From: Sympetrum striolatum
Lineage: Eukaryota; Arthropoda; Insecta; Odonata; Libellulidae
DNA: 64,000 nucleotides
Direction: 5' to 3'
Assembly: GCA_947579665.1 (NCBI GenBank)
Contig: OX388350.1
Location: forward strand, 90,043,152-90,107,151
Shown: positions 31,358 through 43,038 of the stretch, piece by piece
Layout of the letters: each line of letters opens with the position of its first letter
Numbering within the stretch: position 1 is the first letter of the stretch
Made by a program: the position numbers and the translations under genes
The notes under the pieces: model-generated
The model's database searches: none
Seen by the model: only the letters and a program-made list of their open reading frames with translations
What the model was told of the DNA's origin: nothing

Positions 31358-34240
31358 ATGGCAACACGAGGCGTCACATTTGTTTATCAGACACTGGTAT
31401 GACTTCGTGCATTCTTATACTTTCTTACGATAACAAATGTTTAAGTGGTTTCTCACCATCCAGCATTGTTTCTTACAAAACTTTCAACGTATAACAACGT
31501 CCAAAATTAATATTTAACATTGCAGTGTCTTTAGAGCGCATGATATTTGGAATGTATTTGAGTGATTACAATTTCTTGGTCCTGCTAAGGGTATCTACTT
31601 TGATACTTCTAGGTGTCTCGATAGGTTATTACAGGTTTATCAAATTTCTTTGTAGAAGTTTAATTGACTTTCCACATCGCAAACCGTTTTTTCATCAATA
31701 AATTGTAATATTTTATATAATTTAAAACTTATTTTAAATTGGTAATCAGTGAAAGGTGAAGTATTCTGTTTCAATTAACTCAAGCCGTTATTTATTTATT
31801 ATTTTATAATCACCGAATAACGGGACTAAAGTTAATGAAACACATATTTTTCCTTAAGTGCATAAAATATATATGTATTCTTATCTCGACAAATATACAT
31901 CACTCTTTATCTCGTAAAAAAAATTCAACATTTAAGAACCAATTTAATACTTCATTTGGAGCGAAAGAGAATATGAGGGACTGGTAACAGGATTGACATC
32001 ACACCTGCTTGCACGTTGAAATTATGCGGATGTTCCCGAAACCAATTTTCATAAAATCTTAATTACTACCTTAAAAATAACGCACTGCGTCTTCGGCTAT
32101 TTGCGTACGATGGATAAATCAAGAACGGAATGTCTTTCCTAGCTAGTAAAACGGAGGGTGATCTTCAATTGTTGGCTTCTGCAGAACGATTCGATTTAGG
32201 AGTGTCGCACATTTTAAAAATCGTGAGCGGAAAAGTCGAAGAGAATAGAGAATGGGACTCATGTGCATTCCATAGATTCTGACCAAGAGAAATCAAACCT
32301 TACATTAGAGATGTTTTTCGATTTATTATTAATTGCGGACACTGGTTTATTCATTACTTTTATCAAATTAAACAAAAAGTAACTAATACAAGATATTGTG
32401 GTAAAATTAAATATAAATTATCAACAGTTCATTTCAGCAAACCGAAATATGATGTCTGCGAATCCGAATGTGGAGCCCCTGATGTCGATTGTGCTGAGGA
32501 AAGCGATTCATTTTGCCCTGCTTTGAACCATCCCTCGGCAAGATAGACCTCGTCATGGAGGGATGTACAAACGATAAGTGCGTTTTAGAAAATACGCCGG
32601 AGATCCCTGGGACAAACAGGAACCTGAGGTCGCATTTTCGAGTCGATTATCACTTCGATAAAAAATAGTTTGCTCATCTCATAACATGCGCGAATTCAAC
32701 TCTTTCAACTTAACGAATGAGGCCGAAATACATCGGCTTCCGATCCTTCATTCTCCACAACTCATTTTCCTCACAATTATTCTCGTTAATCGCAATTCCA
32801 TCAGTTAACTCGGGTCAAAATCATTACAAAAGCTTACCTTAAGCTCTTTAGTTTATTCTATGGTATTCGGCCGGACTTCGTGGAAAGTCGTAATGAGAAA
32901 TGAATAAGTCACTTCGTAATTTCCACACTGTGTTATTTATTTAAAACGTATGCCGAAACCGGTCGTATTTAAATAAATAACACAGTGTGGAAATTATGAA
33001 GTGCCTTATTCATTTCTTTAGTTTATCTTGACTTAAATTGACAAATGTTAAACGTTTTCGACGTCCCGTTTGGTTAGTTAAACTAACAACTGATCTAAAT
33101 AGAACATGGATGCATTTCATACTGACTACGATAGCGAGAATAAAAGAGTGAGAAGAAGAACAATTAGAAAGTGCCCAATGAGAGTCTAAATAAAGTGCAC
33201 AACCTCATTGATAGAACTGGGCGCATGGATATTGAACGATGTACGTAGGCATTGCTTGTATGTGCGCATTGCGTGTATGTATGTATGCAAACTATGCAAG
33301 GATAAGAAATGACGGAGAGGTATACAAAGCGAATTATGTGGTTATCGCGGAATAGCTTGACATGATTTATTGCTGTGCTGTACATTGCGTTGCGGTAGAA
33401 ATTCCTTTTAAGAAAAACGTCGCTTATGGCTTAAAGAAAATTCTTATTTTTAATAAAGTTTAATAATACAAACGGTTAGTTTCAAATTCAAATTTCCAGA
33501 ATTCGGGAAGGTTTTGGGGCTAACGAAAGAAATATTTCACCAGAAATATTCGTAGCCCACATTACGCATTAGTTTATAAAATAAGGGTGAAATTTCAGTT
33601 TTTACTCGTATACGCTTTCTCCAGCTAAGCAATTAAATCCAGCAGTTTACTAATTGCTAGAAAATTAAAATGACAAGCTTTAAGAAAACAACAGATTAAA
33701 CATGCTGGGAAATTATACATTGTACATTGGATCGAGTATTTCTTTACAGCACGATAACATTGTAAAATTAAGTACTTCCACAGTTAAATAAAAAATTCTG
33801 TATCATCGAGATGAGTCTTCTAATCTCAATAGAACATTTCAGATTTCGCATCAGTGTGGAGTAAATCGAAAATCATAAACGGACACTCAAATAAAGTCAT
33901 CTTCGTTTTGGGTGCGTTTCGATCCCAGTCGTCACTTGGGATAATTTTCAAAATATATTAATTTCTTCGAAAGCGAAATTCTCGAAACGAAGTTCTCTTG
34001 ATTTTGGTAAATAAGTGCGACCCAACCTAGTTTTTCAAACCCCCTTTATATATTCTTTTCTAGCCTTTTTGCGACTTTCCCAGGAGCATAACTCCCAAGA
34101 AAGTACTCGCATTCGATCTTACGAATCCCTTGGTCGACTCGTAGCCGCTCGCATTTCCCGCGATTACGAGTCCCAGAAATTCGAATGTCGCGACGACGTA
34201 ACGATTTTCCCCTCACTCTCGCTTTCTTCCGGCGAACGTC
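31358..34240. other. Mostly unassigned DNA
   Basis: Contains the inverted repeat at 32897-33016 and a simple ATGT-type repeat near 33255-33295. A GTTTCGATCCC box at 33928 resembles a B box but stands alone. No gene was recognised. Confidence 0.35.
32897..33016. repeat. Inverted repeat, 49-bp arms with a 22-base loop
   Basis: The left arm (32897-32945) and right arm (32968-33016) are reverse complements with only two mismatches in 49. The loop contains CCGAAACCGGTCG. The same loop phrase, followed by AATAAAC and GTGGAAACT, occurs at about 49888-49935, and the right arm has GTGGAAATT at the matching place, so both probably derive from one repeat end that here has snapped back on itself. A Penelope-like terminal repeat is one possibility. 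Confidence 0.75.
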
Positions 34241-34245
34241 ACTGC

Positions 34246-34292
34246 TGACGTCATCGGGTGTGGACGTGCCGATGAACAGGCGAAAGCACGTG
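34246..34292 (+). promoter_or_regulatory. Possible regulatory cluster: CRE and E-box
   Basis: A full palindromic CRE (TGACGTCA, 34246-34253) lies 33 bp from a CACGTG E-box (34287-34292), in a locally CpG-rich stretch (34130-34300). TATA-like sequences follow at 34434 (CATATAAGG) and 34737 (TATATAAAT). No adjacent coding exon was found, so function is speculative. Confidence 0.25.
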
Positions 34293-34904
34293 TTTCCTAA
34301 TTCGCTAAATATATCCGAACCAGGTAAATAGCATTCGGCCAATATTCGGACGTCATTTGCGCTTCTTTTTTAATCTCTTCTCGAATGTCCGCGATAAAGT
34401 CGCTTCGCGGGAGGCCCTCTTGGCTTACGGTTCATATAAGGAGTTCACCCAATTTCACTTTGAATTTAATAATCGTTAATTAACCTTAAGTGGTACTGTT
34501 CTCCTAAAGCATGAAAATTGAGCTTCTTAGAGTAGATTCCAACCAGCGATTGCTCCAGCTTAGTTATCCAGGGTTCGCATCTGTCCTCGGTAATCGCCTC
34601 ATCCACATTGGGATGGTTTTAAAAAAGGCTGCTTCTCTAAAATTCACTTCTTTTCTCACTCACACAGTTACTTTGTTCGATAAAACCTGTTCCTTATCAA
34701 TTTCCAAAAGCGATAAACGTTTTTTTTAGGTCGGGCTATATAAATCGGTGAACTGATACCACGCAAAGCTAAATAACAAATGTTAGGCTATTATCGTTAC
34801 ATTTTGGGCCGCTATACCAATGGACGAAGGTAAATAACACGGTGAGTATAGGATAGTAACAATAGTAATTAATAATAATAATTTAAGACTTTAATAGGGC
34901 GAAT

Positions 34905-35055
34905 TTTAGTCATACTACGATTAACCCTTTTAGATAAATGCACAACGAACACTAACACCCATGCCCTATCCCAGAAAAATCCAGTTAGTCGGGACTTGAA
35001 CCTTAGACCTCAGTGTTGGAAAGCACTAACTATTCCTTCGCCGAGATAGGATAGT
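34905..35055 (-). mobile_element. tRNA-derived SINE, copy 1
   Basis: Read on the minus strand it has an A-box-like start (GGCGAAGGAATAGTTAGTGC), then AACACTGAGGTCTAAGGTTCAAGTCCC with the B box GGTTCAAGTCC. A SINE body follows (ACTAACTGGATTTTTCTGGG, then GGGTGTTAGTGTTC) that matches the copy at 45435. The tRNA-like head cannot fold into a clean cloverleaf, so it is not a tRNA gene. Confidence 0.65.
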
Positions 35056-36258
35056 ACGCTATTTCAAGACAAAAATTAATCGTCCAATAGAATTTAAAAA
35101 ACGAAATTTTACGATACCTCTATCGACATACTTCTTTAAGTGTTCGACTCAACGCGTCGGAAACAACATTAAAGAAAAATGTAATTCCATTCGATCGCTT
35201 TTATTGAGCAAAATTCTTGCAAATTTCCCCAAATGTGGACAGCCGAGAGCACGAATTGAGCCTCAACAAGAAATTTGGAAAGCTCTTACAGCGTTATCAT
35301 TGCAACGTAATTAAAAATCAAACATCGAAAAACATAAATAAATAATGTGTATTCCGTCAGTTGACAACGCCTCTTGTAAATAACTTTAGATAATTCCAGT
35401 ATCTCACATCGAATGCCTTCATTTCATCGAATAACTTCCCGCAAAATGTACTCAATCTCAGCTGTAGGAAAGACATTTGGATGCATTTCATGGGAGGGCT
35501 TCATCACTCGCGATGGAGAAGTAATAAGCATATTTAGGATCACATTTTATCTCTATTATGAATCACTTGATTATATTTCATTAACAGTTCTCATCAAATC
35601 ACTCTAGGCCGATACTCCCAACGTTCTTCCATCCAAATGTTTCGTATTCTTTAGATCCATTTCTTACTCATTACTGATGCCTATTTTTTCCTTCAAATCT
35701 AATTGATACCAGATCTAAAGATTATCAAATTCCGACCTACTTTCATTCACCTGGTTGCCTTCGATGGCACATCTCGTTTCTTTCTATCCTCGTCTTCAAG
35801 ACGTGAATGCTCTCGGTCTATCAAACGTATTATCCTGCAAAATATGCAAAACGATGGACCATTAATGGAATTCAGCAAATTGATTTGAATATAAAACATT
35901 TGCCGACATCCCTTTTGTTTAAATTTAGGTTGTTGGATGAAACAAGATCCATCGACGATATGCGAAATTGAAAACAATATTCAAAAAGAGACACTTTAAA
36001 GCCAATCAAATACGCTCAAAACACTGTTTTAAAATATCTGCGAACAGAATGTGTTTACTGATCCAATATTTATACTCAATACATTAGACATATTAGACAT
36101 ATTTATACTCTATACATTACTCTATTATTACTCTATAAATTAGAAAACAATCACTAAATGGAGCAGTTATATCAGTTAACCCCTCATACTATAATTCATT
36201 TGAAAGATTGGAACGAAGTAATAGTTAGAGCAATAAAAAGGTCATTAATGTATTATGA
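35056..36258. other. Unassigned DNA
   Basis: A local repeat of ATTAGACATATT and TATACTCTATACATTA-like phrases lies at 36066-36135. No gene was recognised. Confidence 0.35.
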
Positions 36259-37580
36259 TTAAGCAAAGTGCGGAGGAAAGACGAGGGAGACTTCTGGAGC
36301 GAGGATGCTAGTCATTTTCAGTGGGGGAAGCACTAGCCAGAGGGGACTAGCTGTAGTGTTGGATAAGAAAGTGGGAGAATCCGTGATAGCCATCGAGCTG
36401 ATAAGCGATCGGGTTATGTCGGTAGAAGTAAAGTCTGAACCAGTAAACACGGTTATAGTTCAGGTGTACTTGCCCATTAGTTGCCTTACAGTGAGGATGA
36501 TGTAGACATGGTTTATGAACAAATAGAGGAGGTTATGGGAAGGGTTAAGGGCAATAAGAATCTCGTTGTTATGGGAGACTGGAACGCGGTAGTTGGGCGA
36601 AGCAAAGATGGGGAAGAGGAATTCGGTTTAGGGAAAAGGAACGACAGAGGACAAAAACTGATGACTTTTACAAAATAAATAGTCTTTGCATCAAAAACAC
36701 ACTCTTTAAGCACCACAACAGACAGAGGTACCCATGGAAAAGGTCCTGAAATGTACAGTCCTGGCCAAAATTAACGCAGCACCGGCCGTAAGGATCGCAA
36801 GGGAGGTGCTGCGTTAATTTTGGCCAGGAGTGTACTTCTAAGGGTTCTGAATAGTGGAGTCTAGGGAAAAATTAAAGAGCAAATCGGAGAAGACCAGTTT
36901 GGTTTTCAGAGAGGGAAAGGAACGAGGGATGCAATTGGGGTGATTAGAGTACTTGCGGAACGAAGCCTGGAATTTAAGAGGGACTTATGTGTATGTTTTG
37001 TAGATTTTGAAAAGGCATTCGTTAGAGTCCAGTGGCCAAAACTGATGGGGGCATTAAATAAATATGGGTTAGACTGGAAAGATAGACCTTTAATTCAAAA
37101 TTTGTATCTGAATTAAACAACTCGCGTAATGATAGCTGATGGGGAATCGGATTGGGCTGAATTGGGCAGGGGGGTAAGGTAAGAGTGTCCCAACGCTTTT
37201 TAATATATATGCAGAGGAAATGGTGAAAGAAGCCTGGGAAGAAATAGACAAGGGAGTAAAGGTTGGTAGGGAAGTAGTGAAGTCTGTAAGGTATGCTGAC
37301 GATAAAGCCATTGTGATTCTGTAAAGGGTTTGCAAACATTAGTAAATGATAAAGCATGGGAGTTTGGAATGAACATTAACGTATGTAAAACTAAATATTT
37401 GAGGTTCACTAAGGGAAAGAAAGCGAAGTTGTCGAAAAGGGAAAAACTAGAGTAGATAGATAAATTTTCTTACTTGGGAAGTACTATTTCGTGGGATGGA
37501 AGATGTAAAGATTAGATTCGGACAAGAATAGCCTTGTTCAAGGCAGCCTTTATGAAGCGAAGGGAATTGATGACTAAAGG
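36259..37580 (+). pseudogene. RTE/BovB-like LINE: endonuclease and reverse transcriptase, broken
   Basis: 36259-36678 encodes, in two frames, an APE-type endonuclease: SGGSTSQRGLAVVLDKKVGE, then VIAIELISDRVMSVEV, VIVQVYLPIS, and after a frameshift YEQIEEVMGRVKG and NLVVMGDWNAVVG (catalytic GDWNA). It ends RNDRGQKLMTF. The link to the polymerase is deleted at a 77-bp MITE (36756-36832). From about 36866 the reverse transcriptase reads IKEQIGEDQFGFQRGKGTRD, LCVCFVDFEKAFVRVQW, then PTLFNIYAEEMVKEAW, VKSVRYADDKAIVI, and KFSYLGSTISWDGRCK with several stops. The order is right for an RTE-type element, but the many breaks make it dead. It ends near 37580, where a minus-strand Penelope-like relic starts. 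Confidence 0.9.
36756..36832. mobile_element. 77-bp Tc1/mariner MITE
   Basis: The ends CAGTCCTGGCCAAAATTAAC and the complement of GTTAATTTTGGCCAGGAGTG form 28-bp arms with one mismatch, around a ~21-bp loop. TA flanks both sides (36754-36755, 36833-36834). TGGCCAAAA near the end is typical of Tc1-type transposons. It sits exactly where the LINE endonuclease-to-RT linker is lost. Confidence 0.88.
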
Positions 37581-38340
37581 TGCTGTTCAATGCATCTGGC
37601 AAAAATATTTCTAATACTCTGGCCAACTTAAATAATTTCATACTCATTACAATTGATTCTATAAATTCCAGGTTTGAACAGGGTGCAGTTTTAACTTTAC
37701 AGTTACATAGTTAAGTGTTTTGGTACTGCGGTTTGCTAAACGGAAATCATTCTTAGGGAATATTTTACATATTTTGTAGATTGCCGATTAAATTTAACTT
37801 GTGCCATTTCTGAGGAATTGAGTCGGTATTGAGTGTGAAATAGAAAGAATAGCAGTTCTTCTCATTTTTCTGGCAAGTCTTTTATTGACCAAAGAAGACC
37901 AAGGGTAACAATTATTAATTGCAATCGTTTGTATTGTATTTAGTTCTTTTTGGCAGTTGTCTCTGGTATTTTAATAAGTCTGTTAAGGAGGGAATGAATG
38001 GCTGCAAGTTTCTGTTTGTAATGAAGGTTAGAAGATGCTGGTATTATAAAGTCCATGTGAGAAGGTTTCCTGTGTGTGGCAAATTGGGTTTCATCGTCGG
38101 AGATGTTTAGGTCTAAAAAGTTGATCGAGTGATGTATGGGAAGGAGTTTAGCAAACCAAGTAGTTGGGATATTTGTCTTTAGGAACCTTTCCAGAAGCAG
38201 GTCAGGTAACAACATTGGAAAGCAAGGGATATTTATTTAAAAGTTGGGCTTCAACGATAGTCAAGAAAAATTTCAGCAAGAGTAGGGAAAAGTGGGGAAC
38301 CCAGTAGTAAGTCCTTTAGTTTGACGGCAAAACATTTGAC
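37580..38340 (-). pseudogene. Penelope-like element, RT C-terminus plus GIY-YIG endonuclease, broken
   Basis: Read from 38340 downward: LLLGSPLFPTLAEIFLD (RT block with GSP-LSP-like motif), a gap where the YVDD box should be, then a 91-codon frame with FLKTNIPTTWFAKLLPIHH and INFLDLNI. The frame continues KPSHMDFIIPASSNLHYKQK and LAAIHSLLNRLIKIP. This block order (FLDL...RKP...H..KL.A..SL..RL) is diagnostic of Penelope-like reverse transcriptases. Further on, broken frames give NDFRLANRSTKTLNY and then a GIY-YIG-like GIYRIN...VGQSIRNIFARC near 37600-37670. Such elements encode RT fused to a GIY-YIG nuclease. Several stops and the lost YVDD box make it inactive. Confidence 0.82.
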
Positions 38341-40177
38341 TGATAAACTCGCATCCATCAACTGTAACGGAATTATCGATAAACAATTACTCAACCATCA
38401 TAAACATTCGGTCGCCCCACGTCTGCCAATTCCGAATAAGCGCACCAATGAAACAGCTCGCAAAAAGCGATGAAAATGGATTTGAATTTGGGAATGGATC
38501 GACTGTGGGAAGTGGAAACGAAATCATTATCGAATTGTGCTCACTAAAGAGAGAAATATCAACAATAAATCGATTTTCCGAACGATTTCTAGGGCAACCG
38601 TCCGAAATAAGATAAATCACGATTTTCGAAGTTGTGAAAATGCTCCCGAAATACTTTGGAATCGACGAATCGGAAAATTCGGATATTTTTATGACTTTTA
38701 CGGCACTCGTCTGCAGAACAGAGAAAGCGCTTTGGCATCCAACGCAGTTCTATTTTAAAGCTTCCAAATACGGACTCATACGGTTTATTAATCTACCAAA
38801 ATAAAGCGGAAGTTTAAAGATTCCACTATTATAAAAAGAACTCGTAAGAGAAGGAATCTGCTACACCGCTCCCCTCGAACTGAGCAGGATGCAACAAATT
38901 ATAACCATTTTCTGTTAAGCAACTGACAGTCATTTTTCGTTCATTTTCGTGTTTTTTTTAGCAGAGCAAATTAATTTCAGTTATCTTGGGCGTAACTGCA
39001 TTTGTATGGTGAATGATTATTGCAAATAAAATTAAAACGTTTATTCCCAATTTACCACTATGTAAAACCAGGAATACTTTCAAAATAAATCTCGTATGTT
39101 AAAACAGTTATCTGTAGGAATTGAAGGGTAATCACAACAAATTGGTCGTTATGGGAACGGTTTTCAAACGCATTAAAATACGGAAAATCGATTTATTTTA
39201 TAAATTCGATTAAAAATAAATATTATTCGATATTGAGAAATCCTTATCTCTAAAAAATGTCATTCTCTACCAATAAATTCCCAAATTCCGATAATATTAT
39301 TAGTAGTTTATTTCGCTTAATTTCAAGGAATTAATTTGCAAATGATTAAATTCAATTCATATTCCTTTTCGCTAATGTTAATTCCCATTGTTTAGGAAAG
39401 ATCTAAAGGTTAAAATTTAAAGTCGGATCAAAACGACTCCTGTTTGAATTGAGCAATCGTTTAATTGCCGTAATATATCAGAGTTTATCTCCTACTTAAC
39501 AAACAAACAACATATAATCTGAAAATGATGATGGAAATAAAATAAAGGATATGATACTGACGATAACTTTTCAATAAGCCATTGATATATTTTAACTGCT
39601 AGATATTCCTGATGTCCTACTTACACTGAAATCTCATGGCGTAGATGAAAAATAACCATTGCGTGGTTTATAGGCGAAAATGCATTAGTAATGGAAGTAA
39701 AACCATCGTTAGTCATGATTCTCAAATTTCAGGATACGTTAGATGTCGTATACTTAGACTTTTAAAACAAATATTCACTTAGGATTCGGCGACTTTTTCT
39801 GAAAATTTGGAGAGAATTTAGCAGAACATTTTGACTGCATGAGATCAAAAGGAAGATATTCGAAGACACCGGATGTCTCTCAAATTAGTTCATCGCCTTC
39901 TTTCACGGAAACTCCTCCCTACTCTCCCTTGCTTCGAACTGCAAAGGATTCGATGGTCTTCATTCTTAGTATACCTTTTTGGTTTGGGTACTGTCACAAC
40001 AGAATATTTGTTAACTTATAAAAGTGAACTGTCGTACACAACTAATGGTCAGTGAAGGAGCAGTCTTCGTCGCATTGATTCGGTCCTAACAAAACCTTTA
40101 AACATTGGATATATTCAACATCAACATCACATTAATACCCTGCGTGCCGCCTTTCGGCGTGTAAACACCTGTTGAAT
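38341..40177. other. Unassigned AT-rich DNA
   Basis: No conserved frame or repeat recognised. The 38387-38758 and 39839-40055 frames overlap each other and lack motifs. Confidence 0.35.
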
Positions 40178-40445
40178 CTAAACAGGTCCAATTACGCTGC
40201 CCTGAGGTACGCCAGAGGTAACTTTGACTCTATTTGGGCTAACGCCATTTAGTACAACTTGTTGTTCCCTCTCGTAGAGAAAATCTTTAACCCAGTCGAC
40301 TACTTTCTCGTTAATGCCCGCTAGTTTTAGTTTGTAAATTAGTTTGTAGTGAGGAATTCCATGGAAGCTTTTCTGAAATTGAGGATAATAGCATCTAATT
40401 GCTTTTTACTCTCGGTAGACTTTAAGATATCGTGAAAAAATAGTG
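40178..40445 (-). pseudogene. LINE reverse transcriptase fragment (Jockey/CR1-like)
   Basis: On the minus strand: HDILKSTESKKQLDAIILNF, RKAFHGIPHYKLIYKLKLAG, then INEKVVDWVKDFLYEREQQV and VTSGVPQGSVIGP. These are RT blocks 3 and 4 (the D..KAFD-like block, here decayed to NFRKAFH, and SGVPQGS). Similarity stops right after VIGP near 40184. The piece is the region just upstream of what survives at 30851-31357, although on the other strand, so both could come from one family. Confidence 0.8.
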
Positions 40446-41534
40446 CAATTTTTGTTTCAAATTGTTTATTTTTGTACTGCTTAGTATTCCACGACGATAC
40501 TTTTCTTTTAAATACCATTCCGAAAAGCCTTTGATAAAAAGCTCATCCGCTGCAAAAAACTCTGCGTGGAGAAAATGTTTAGCGAAGCTGTCATTGACTT
40601 TCTGTTTGAGATTTAAGAGACAGCTCAATGAGTTTCCATATCGAGTCTGACGAGTTACGCTTTAATTGGGGTCTTTGCTAGAGTTCGTGAAACTAAGTTG
40701 GATGGGCACCGGAGCTTCCACAAACATAAAAAGCAACTATTTTCTTTTGGGTGGCAGCAGATTCAAAGCATTTGTCTATAAGAGAAAATTCGTGAAGGAA
40801 ATATCTCTAATAGATCCAAAAGTTCGATTGACCCGTAAATTTGAATTTTTCAAATCAAACTTGAAATCGATCTTAACATCAATGTTTATGATTCATTCGA
40901 GCCGTGACGTTTGCGTGAATGATTTTCCATCGAGTCATTGCAAAAAAACACGGTTTCCTTCTCGAAAGTTTCTCATCGTTTAGTAGTAATAATAGAATGT
41001 GTTTAATTAGGGCCAGATTGAGACTTCTCTTCTTACCCTTCTTCAGATAAATTTTAAGGAACAGATTGCTTGAAAAAAGTACACGTTTCACGTGGTAGAA
41101 GTCACTTCTACTTTTTTATCTCCAGCATCTGGAATTTGATTCGCATCAAGAGGTCACTTCGACGTGATGTGTCTTATTATTGATTCTTTTTCGAAACTTA
41201 TTTACGGCTCGCGATCACGCTTAAATCACGATTTTGTAAAATAAGCTTCGTCCACTCACGAGTTTCCTCGCCATTTGCACCAATTCAATTCTAATAATCA
41301 CATTCGAGTTTATACATCCGAGGTCAGCAACTCCCTCAGAAATAAAACTAAGTTCATCTCCCTGCAGATAATTGCTGGCCGCGCACGATTGGTACCAAAA
41401 CTAACATAAACTGACGGCGATTATAACTTTTATAACCGAATACCTTATCCGGTCCGAAATTGCGAAATCAATTCGAATCACATCAATTCTTCCAAAATTC
41501 ACCAATCAAATCCAGCAAATCTTCGCGTATGAAT
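40446..41534. other. Unassigned DNA
   Basis: Frames at 40666-40983 (plus) and 40879-41091 (minus) overlap in antisense and show no motif. Confidence 0.3.
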
Positions 41535-41660
41535 AAAATTAGTTTTGCTCAGGAACTTTTCTTGGGTTCTCAACCGGGTCAATGTGTTGGATAGCTCCGA
41601 CGTTTCGACAGCAACCACTGCTGCCATTTTCAAGGATGAAAATTTTTATTTATCCAACGA
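41535..41660 (-). mobile_element. Probable Penelope-like terminal region
   Basis: On the minus strand: CTTGAAAATGGCAGCAGTGG, then GTCGAAACGTCGGAGC, then ACATTGACCCGGTTGAGAAC. The phrase order (NNNTGAAAATGGCNGC, CGAAACGTCGG, TTGACCCGGTTGAGAACCC) is what I associate with untranslated or terminal repeats of Penelope-like elements. No coding part is attached. Confidence 0.5.
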
Positions 41661-41961
41661 CACACATATGCATGTATAAGACATGTCAATAATATACAAT
41701 CAATCAGATCAGCACAACACAGTCAAACTTTACATTATAATCACATTATAACATACATTAGAGTAATGATACAGCAAAAAAATTGTTCTTAACCGTTTTC
41801 GACAGGTCGAGGTTGCATCAAAGTCATAATCGATCGACAATCGACCTAAACTGCCAACCAACAACGAAGGGCAGTCTTCCACGGTTAGTTGCTTTAAGTC
41901 ATTGTTAAATTATTTCCTTTCTGACGCATTATATTAATTTCCATATTTTAATAGTTTTTTA

Positions 41962-42740
41962 CTACATAGCTTGTTTTTTATAGACACACAAGTCACTGAA
42001 GGAAACTAGAGTAGTTTCATTGCTTTCAAAAGAACAATCTATATCACTGATCATTGACATGACGCATTCTATGGTTCCTCTGCCTTTCAGGAAACCAAAT
42101 TGTGTGGGACTTATTAGATTGTTCTTTTCAAAGTAATACATATTCTTCAAAATAATGCTTTCTCTATTATTTTAGAAAAGACAGGAAATATTGATACGGG
42201 CATGTAGCTTGAAGGGTCATTTTTCTCATCATTTTTGTGTATTGGGATAACTTTTGTGATTTTTAATTGTTCTCGATAATTACCAGATTCAAATATCTGA
42301 TGAATGACTTTGGTTAGAGGATATGCTATAGCATGTGCTATGCCTTTTAACAGCTTTGAATCCATTCCATATATATATCACAGCAGTTACTGGTTTTTAA
42401 CGAGGCAATTATATTGAATATTTCTTTTTCAGTTACAGGAGCTAAGTAAAATGACTTTGAGCTATATTAATTAAACTATTAGATATATTATACTATAATA
42501 CATTATGCTGTTTTATGTTAGAGCATTCAATTAACTTTTCAATTACATTGGTGAAGTGATCGTTAAAGTTATCAGGTGACATATTTGTTAAGCAGCTTTC
42601 AGACTTGAGTCGCAGCCTTGATTACTTTCCATAAAGCTTTTGATTTATTATTAGATGTGACAATATATTTATTGTTTGCTTCCACTTTCGCTTGCCTAAT
42701 CCTGTAGCCTTTTAAGGTCTTAACTGATAACCATTAGTTT
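41962..42740 (-). pseudogene. LINE reverse transcriptase N-terminal half (Jockey/CR1-like)
   Basis: From 42740 downward, broken frames give RIRQAKVEANNKYIVTSNNK, SKALWKVIKAATQV and FNDHFTNVIEKLIE, the linker region before RT. The frame 42365-42147 then reads GIAHAIAYPLTKVIHQIFES, QLKITKVIPIHKNDEKNDPS and FSKIIEKALF. After a frameshift, 42150-41962 reads NLISPTQFGFLKGRGT and ETTLVSFSDL. These are RT blocks 0-2a. Sequence after the third block is missing, so the catalytic YADD box is absent. Confidence 0.88.
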
Positions 42741-42833
42741 TATTTCGATTACCTAAAGTTATACTAGTTTAACTTATCAAAAGATTGTATGGGTCAACGT
42801 GCTCCAGCCTCTGGGCCAACCTACCCCGATGTA

Positions 42834-43036
42834 GGGGCTGATTGGCCCACCCGACATGCATCCAGTAATTATTATATTTTTTAATTTTTAACCCATATTT
42901 TCAAGTTTAATAATCGCCATACAGATTCAGTAAGAATGCATCTAAAATTTAACAATAATTTCATAAGTTTAAATATGTACAAAAAAAATATATAAAATAA
43001 ATAAAAAAAACCGGGCCAACCAGCCCCGGTCTCCCC
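42834..43036. mobile_element. 203-bp MITE with TA duplication, GGGGAGACC type
   Basis: The left end GGGGCTGATTGGCCC (42834) matches the complement of the right end GGGCCAACCAGCCCCGGTCT (to 43036), and TA flanks both sides (42832-42833, 43037-43038). A further partial copy of the end motif (TGGGCCAACCTACCCC) lies just outside at 42812. The end pattern and TA target resemble those of the larger element at 13402. A fragment is also found at 26431-26483. Confidence 0.65.
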
Positions 43037-43038
43037 TA

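Noticed and set aside
33220..33300. Telomeric or subtelomeric repeat
   Set aside because: Only a short ATGT-type microsatellite. No TTAGG or other telomere array anywhere in the window.
36259..37580. Host gene similar to craniofacial development protein 2
   Set aside because: That annotation name is commonly applied to RTE-type LINE endonucleases. Here the endonuclease is followed by a reverse transcriptase and has many breaks.
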